From positions 62,001 to 126,000 of the forward strand of contig JANYDA010000008.1 in the NCBI GenBank assembly GCA_025360005.1: a DNA stretch of 64,000 nt, given 5' to 3'. A program made the translations under genes and the position numbers. Each line of letters begins with the position of its first letter. Position 1 is the first letter of the stretch. The notes below the pieces were generated by a model. It saw only the letters and a program-made list of their open reading frames with translations. It was not told the origin of the DNA and made no database searches. The stretch comes from Fibrobacteria bacterium. Lineage in GTDB: Bacteria > Fibrobacterota > Fibrobacteria > UBA11236. Positions 61,326-64,000 of this stretch are shown here, one piece after another.

Positions 61326-61721
61326 TCAACTGCCGCTTCCAGGCGGCCTTCCGCGACTGCGCTGTCGCGAGCGTCTCCGCTCTACCCCTAAGGGCAAACC
61401 TGTCTTCGCCCGCTTGGCATTGGAGTTCGCCAGGCGGTCCTCTTGCAAATGAATTTCCCGTTTCAGGATTTCGCCCATGTAGGTTTGATATTTCTTCCCC
61501 TGCATCCGAGCCAAAGCCTTCAATTTCATCAGATCCGTGCCGCTTATACGCAACGCGATTTGGCGATCCTTGACCTCCCCTTTCCGCCACTCAAAGTATC
61601 GATGGATTTCCGTCCACGGCAAATCCCCGCCCCTTAACGCCGCCTTAAACTCTTCCTCAGTCCGGTATTCCCGAAGAGCATGCGTGTTCGCACGCAACGC
61701 CTCCAACCTTGGCCCTCTCAT
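61326..61721 (-). CDS. CopG/BrnA-like ribbon-helix-helix antitoxin, solitary
   Basis: A 131-residue protein starting at ATG 61721 (GGAAGGG directly upstream). The core ALRISGTDLMKLKALARMQGKKYQTYMGEILKREI is the ribbon-helix-helix pattern of CopG/BrnA-type antitoxins. The N-terminal ALREYRTEEEFKAALRGGDLPWTEIHRYFEWRKG resembles the linker of such proteins. The C-terminus is Arg-rich. No BrnT-like toxin is found on either side, so the toxin is lost, distant or unrecognised. A palindromic operator candidate lies at 61775-61795. Confidence 0.65.
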   Translation of the reverse strand: MRGPRLEALRANTHALREYRTEEEFKAALRGGDLPWTEIHRYFEWRKGEVKDRQIALRISGTDLMKLKALARMQGKKYQTYMGEILKREIHLQEDRLANSNAKRAKTGLPLGVERRRSRQRSRGRPPGSGS

Positions 61722-61774
61722 CCCTTCCTTTCCCCTTCCTTGCCCTGCCTCCACATTGCATCTACACACACAAT

Positions 61775-61795
61775 AAATGCATTGCATATGCATTT
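61775..61795. promoter_or_regulatory. Palindromic operator candidate upstream of the CopG-like gene
   Basis: AAATGCAT (61775-61782) and ATGCATTT (61788-61795) are perfect inverted repeats around TGCAT, which itself repeats the half-site. The site lies 54 bases before the antitoxin ATG, a usual position for ribbon-helix-helix autorepression. Confidence 0.5.
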
Positions 61796-61841
61796 GCTGT
61801 ATCTGCAATGCGTTCACGGTGCTTAGGCCCCGGCACGGCAA

Positions 61842-62126
61842 CGGCAGGCACGTTCACTTGGGGAAAGAATAATCCGTTTCGGCAACCCAAGGAGTGAGAG
61901 CGCGCACGAAGTAAGGGTTCAGGTTCAGGGATGGACGAACGGCAACCGAAGCCGCAGTTAGCAGCATATAGGCATGTATTCCAGTATACCCGAATTCTGC
62001 AGATACCCGATGGCGTTCATGCAGGATTCCCGCCGTTGCAAGGTACGGGCATCCCTACATTGTATATACAACGTCCACATCATTCCCCACCCTCTGGGGA
62101 AAGGATAGCCGAGTGTCGGAAGTGAT
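61842..62126. other. Intergenic stretch upstream of the CopG-like gene
   Basis: 285 bases with lower G/C content. It contains a perfect 12-base palindrome TTGTATATACAA (62060-62071) and a TTCCCC/GGGGAA hairpin near 62081-62103. No gene with a start signal was found. Confidence 0.4.
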
Positions 62127-62903
62127 TTAGATTGCAGCACGCACGGGAATCCCCGCGGCGGAAAGTCCGGCCTTGATGGCGGGGATGGCGTAGGTGCCGT
62201 AATGCACCATCGAGGCGACCAGGCCGGCATCAGCCCCGCCATTTTTAAAAACGTCGACCAGATGGTCCGGCGTGCCCGCGCCTCCGGAAGCGATGACAGG
62301 TACGTCCACGGCGTCGGCGATCATGCGCGTGAGATTGATTTCATAGCCGTCCTTGGTGCCGTCCGCGTCTATGGAGTTCACGCAGATTTCCCCAGCGCCC
62401 AAAGTCACCGCCTGTTTGGCCCAGGCTATCGCGTCGATGCCCATGGCCTTGCGCCCTCCTTGCACGAACACTTCGTACCCGGAAGCCAATCCCGGAAGAT
62501 CCGTTTTCTTGGCGTCCATGCCAAGGACGATGCATTGGTTCCCAAAAGCCCTGGCCCCTTGGCGGATGATGTCCGGGTTCTGCACGGCCAGGGAATTCAC
62601 GCTCACCTTTTCCGCGCCGGCCAGCAATACTTCGCGCATGTCGTCCAGATTGCGGATACCGCCTCCCACCGAAAACGGTATGAAAACCTTGCGCGCCACC
62701 GCGCGCACCATGGCTATATCGATGGGCCGCTTTTCCGCCGAGGCCATGATGTCGTAGAACACCAACTCATCCACGCCCTCCCGGTAGTATTTGCTTCCCA
62801 TCTCCACGGGATCGCCCAGATCCACATTCTCCTTGAACTTGACGCCCTTGGTAACCTTGCCGTTACGGACGTCCAGACAAACGATAAGGCGCTTGGTCAG
62901 CAT
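62127..62903 (-). CDS. hisF: Imidazole glycerol phosphate synthase, cyclase subunit
   Basis: A 258-residue beta/alpha barrel that, with HisH, makes imidazole glycerol phosphate and AICAR in histidine synthesis. Start at ATG 62903 gives [20 protein letters not shown], with the catalytic Asp in the first strand (CLDV). The second catalytic Asp is in [25 protein letters not shown] and [11 protein letters not shown] are the phosphate-binding loops. A G-rich sequence precedes the ATG. It overlaps hisH by seven bases. Confidence 0.96.
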   Translation of the reverse strand: MLTKRLIVCLDVRNGKVTKGVKFKENVDLGDPVEMGSKYYREGVDELVFYDIMASAEKRPIDIAMVRAVARKVFIPFSVGGGIRNLDDMREVLLAGAEKVSVNSLAVQNPDIIRQGARAFGNQCIVLGMDAKKTDLPGLASGYEVFVQGGRKAMGIDAIAWAKQAVTLGAGEICVNSIDADGTKDGYEINLTRMIADAVDVPVIASGGAGTPDHLVDVFKNGGADAGLVASMVHYGTYAIPAIKAGLSAAGIPVRAAI

Positions 62904-63583
62904 GGGATGCCCCCCACGATCCCGTCCCACTCGCAGAAGCTTTTCAACAGCCTCAATCCCCACTTCCCGCTTTTCTCCACGTGGAATTGGCAGGCCACCA
63001 GATTGTCCCGTCCTATCACGGAGGCGAAAGTCCTGCCGCCGAACTCGGTTTCCGCGAGCACGTCGCCGCGATCAAAGGGCGTAGGGAAATAACTGTGGAC
63101 GAAATAAAATTCGCTGCCGTCCGGGATGCTTTTGAAAACGGGGTGCGACGGGGATTGGGCCGCATCCGGGGGCGGGTAAGCCGCCAGGGGGGGGTGTTGC
63201 GGGATCATCCTGACCTGGTTCCAACCCATATGCGGGACCTTGGCGCCGGGTACCGCCTTAAAAATGTCCGTCCCGCCGGGGAGGAATCCCAGGCAGGTGG
63301 TCCTGCCGTCCTCCAGGCTCCAGTCCATAATGATCTGGCAGCCTACGCAAATGCCCAGGAACGGTTTGCCGGTGGCCAGGAAAGCCTTCAATACCGGAGC
63401 CAATCCCATCTTGTTCAATTCGTCCATGGCCGAACCCGCCGCGCCCACGCCTGGGAAGATGAGCCTCTCCGCGCCCGCGATGACGGCCGGATCGGAGGAA
63501 ATGACGGACTCCCGGCCCACTTCGGCCAGGGCCAGTTGCACGGAAGTGAGGTTCCCGGCTTTATAATCGACGATGACTATCAT
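62897..63583 (-). CDS. hisH: Imidazole glycerol phosphate synthase, glutamine amidotransferase subunit
   Basis: A 228-residue class I glutamine amidotransferase that feeds ammonia to HisF. The nucleophile Cys is in GICVGCQ, and the His-x-Glu pair is in QFHVEKSG (more often FHPEKSG). The N-terminal [19 protein letters not shown] and [13 protein letters not shown] are typical. It is longer than E. coli HisH (196) because of an insert around residues 130-150 ([17 protein letters not shown]). It starts 49 bases after the bioB stop. Confidence 0.94.
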   Translation of the reverse strand: MIVIVDYKAGNLTSVQLALAEVGRESVISSDPAVIAGAERLIFPGVGAAGSAMDELNKMGLAPVLKAFLATGKPFLGICVGCQIIMDWSLEDGRTTCLGFLPGGTDIFKAVPGAKVPHMGWNQVRMIPQHPPLAAYPPPDAAQSPSHPVFKSIPDGSEFYFVHSYFPTPFDRGDVLAETEFGGRTFASVIGRDNLVACQFHVEKSGKWGLRLLKSFCEWDGIVGGIPC

Positions 63584-63632
63584 GTTGTTGCGTGCGGGTA
63601 GGTGCGGGCAGATGCGAGCCGCGACTCAAAAC

Positions 63633-64000
63633 TTACTTGGCCGACCTTGCCTGCCGGGATGTCAAGGTGACGCGATCCACCAACGGAACGGCGCCGGTCT
63701 CGGTATCTTCGCCTACGATGGCAAAGCCCATGTCGCGGATCATTTCACGATCCTGTGAACCGGGCTGGCCTTCCGTGGTCAGGTAGTCGCCCACGAAAAT
63801 GGAATTGGCCGCGTATAGGCCCAGCGGTTGCAGGCTGCGCAAATGCAGCTCCCGGCCTCCGGCGATACGGATTTCCGCGAAGGGATTGATAAGGCGGAAC
63901 AAAGCCAGGATCTTAAGACAATAGACCGGGGTCAACTCTTCGCGATGGCCCTGCGGCGTGCCTTTGAAAGGGATGAGGAAATTCACGGGAATGGAATCGA
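63633..64000 (-). CDS. bioB: Biotin synthase, C-terminal part (truncated by window edge)
   Basis: The frame enters from the right edge without a start and ends at 63633. The visible 121 or so residues begin [15 protein letters not shown] and continue through [52 protein letters not shown]. This is the BioB C-terminus with the substrate-binding Asn and the conserved Arg of RIAGGRE that ligates the 2Fe-2S cluster. The radical SAM cysteines lie outside the window. The extra tail (residues after MGFAIVGED) is not conserved. Confidence 0.93.
   Translation of the reverse strand, partial: DSIPVNFLIPFKGTPQGHREELTPVYCLKILALFRLINPFAEIRIAGGRELHLRSLQPLGLYAANSIFVGDYLTTEGQPGSQDREMIRDMGFAIVGEDTETGAVPLVDRVTLTSRQARSAK

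Noticed and set aside
61958-62242. A minus-strand frame with a segment vaguely like a GIY-YIG start (WTLYIQCRDARTLQRRE)
   Set aside because: It overlaps the end of hisF, the catalytic GIY and YIG pattern is incomplete, and there is no start signal.

Overview
The window looks like chromosomal DNA of a diderm (LPS- and lipoprotein-bearing), GC-rich bacterium of the FCB group, most probably a member of Fibrobacterota. The basis is a TIGR02147-family protein next to a lipoprotein carrying the 'GGGTDVGNP' motif, a PorX-like REC-PglZ regulator beside a PorY-like kinase, a Por-secretion-tail-like C-terminus on a secreted protein, and complete Lpx, Bam, Lol and Mla functions. This assignment is inference; no rRNA or tRNA gene lies in the window.

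Layout. 1-2142: start of a truncated outer-membrane-type protein and a secreted DUF1080 protein, both on the minus strand. 2143-6241: a hybrid histidine kinase with a gutted N-terminal receiver, a radical SAM protein, a small membrane protein and rsmE. 6313-6975: an AbrB/PIN toxin-antitoxin pair whose toxin is frameshifted. 7308-14622: a minus-strand run of gnd, a TfoX-like gene, a small Omp85 protein, a B12 radical SAM protein, purN, rnhB and a UPF0104 flippase-like protein. 14991-16565: an HtrA protease. 16566-17395: an 830-base non-coding stretch that holds two divergent copies of a roughly 220-base element with self-complementary arms (the most unusual object in the window). 17396-19849: a TonB-dependent receptor, divergent from serS. 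21465-24859: the PorY/PorX-like pair and tsaE.

24877-34139 is a retrograde lipid transport locus. Rightward it carries mlaE (with a fused STAS domain), mlaF, mlaD, an auxiliary lipoprotein and an outer-membrane barrel. Leftward it carries a TolC-family protein, mlaC and two membrane proteins. 34215-38685 holds a glycosyltransferase, a serine acetyltransferase, pdxB and a hemerythrin-like protein. 38834-41803 is pyruvate phosphate dikinase with a histone-H1-like tail.

42756-52263 is the envelope-biogenesis cluster (bamA, skp, lpxD, then lpxC, fabZ, lpxA on the minus strand). It is split by an opposite-strand cassette of a TIGR02147 protein, a lipoprotein and a secreted protein. 52606-60140 is a lysS-lolF-lolD-mcsA-mcsB-clpC run in which McsB has lost most of its kinase active site. 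prfB follows with a readable programmed +1 frameshift. The right end holds a solitary CopG-like antitoxin with a palindromic operator candidate, hisF, hisH and a truncated bioB.

Much of the window therefore serves the outer membrane: lipid A synthesis, barrel insertion, lipoprotein export, lipid recycling, quality control and secretion signalling. Small mobile or selfish-looking pieces (toxin-antitoxin remnants, A/T-rich inverted repeats, hairpin repeats) sit in the gaps. Boundaries were read by eye; family names rest on motif recognition, not on searches.
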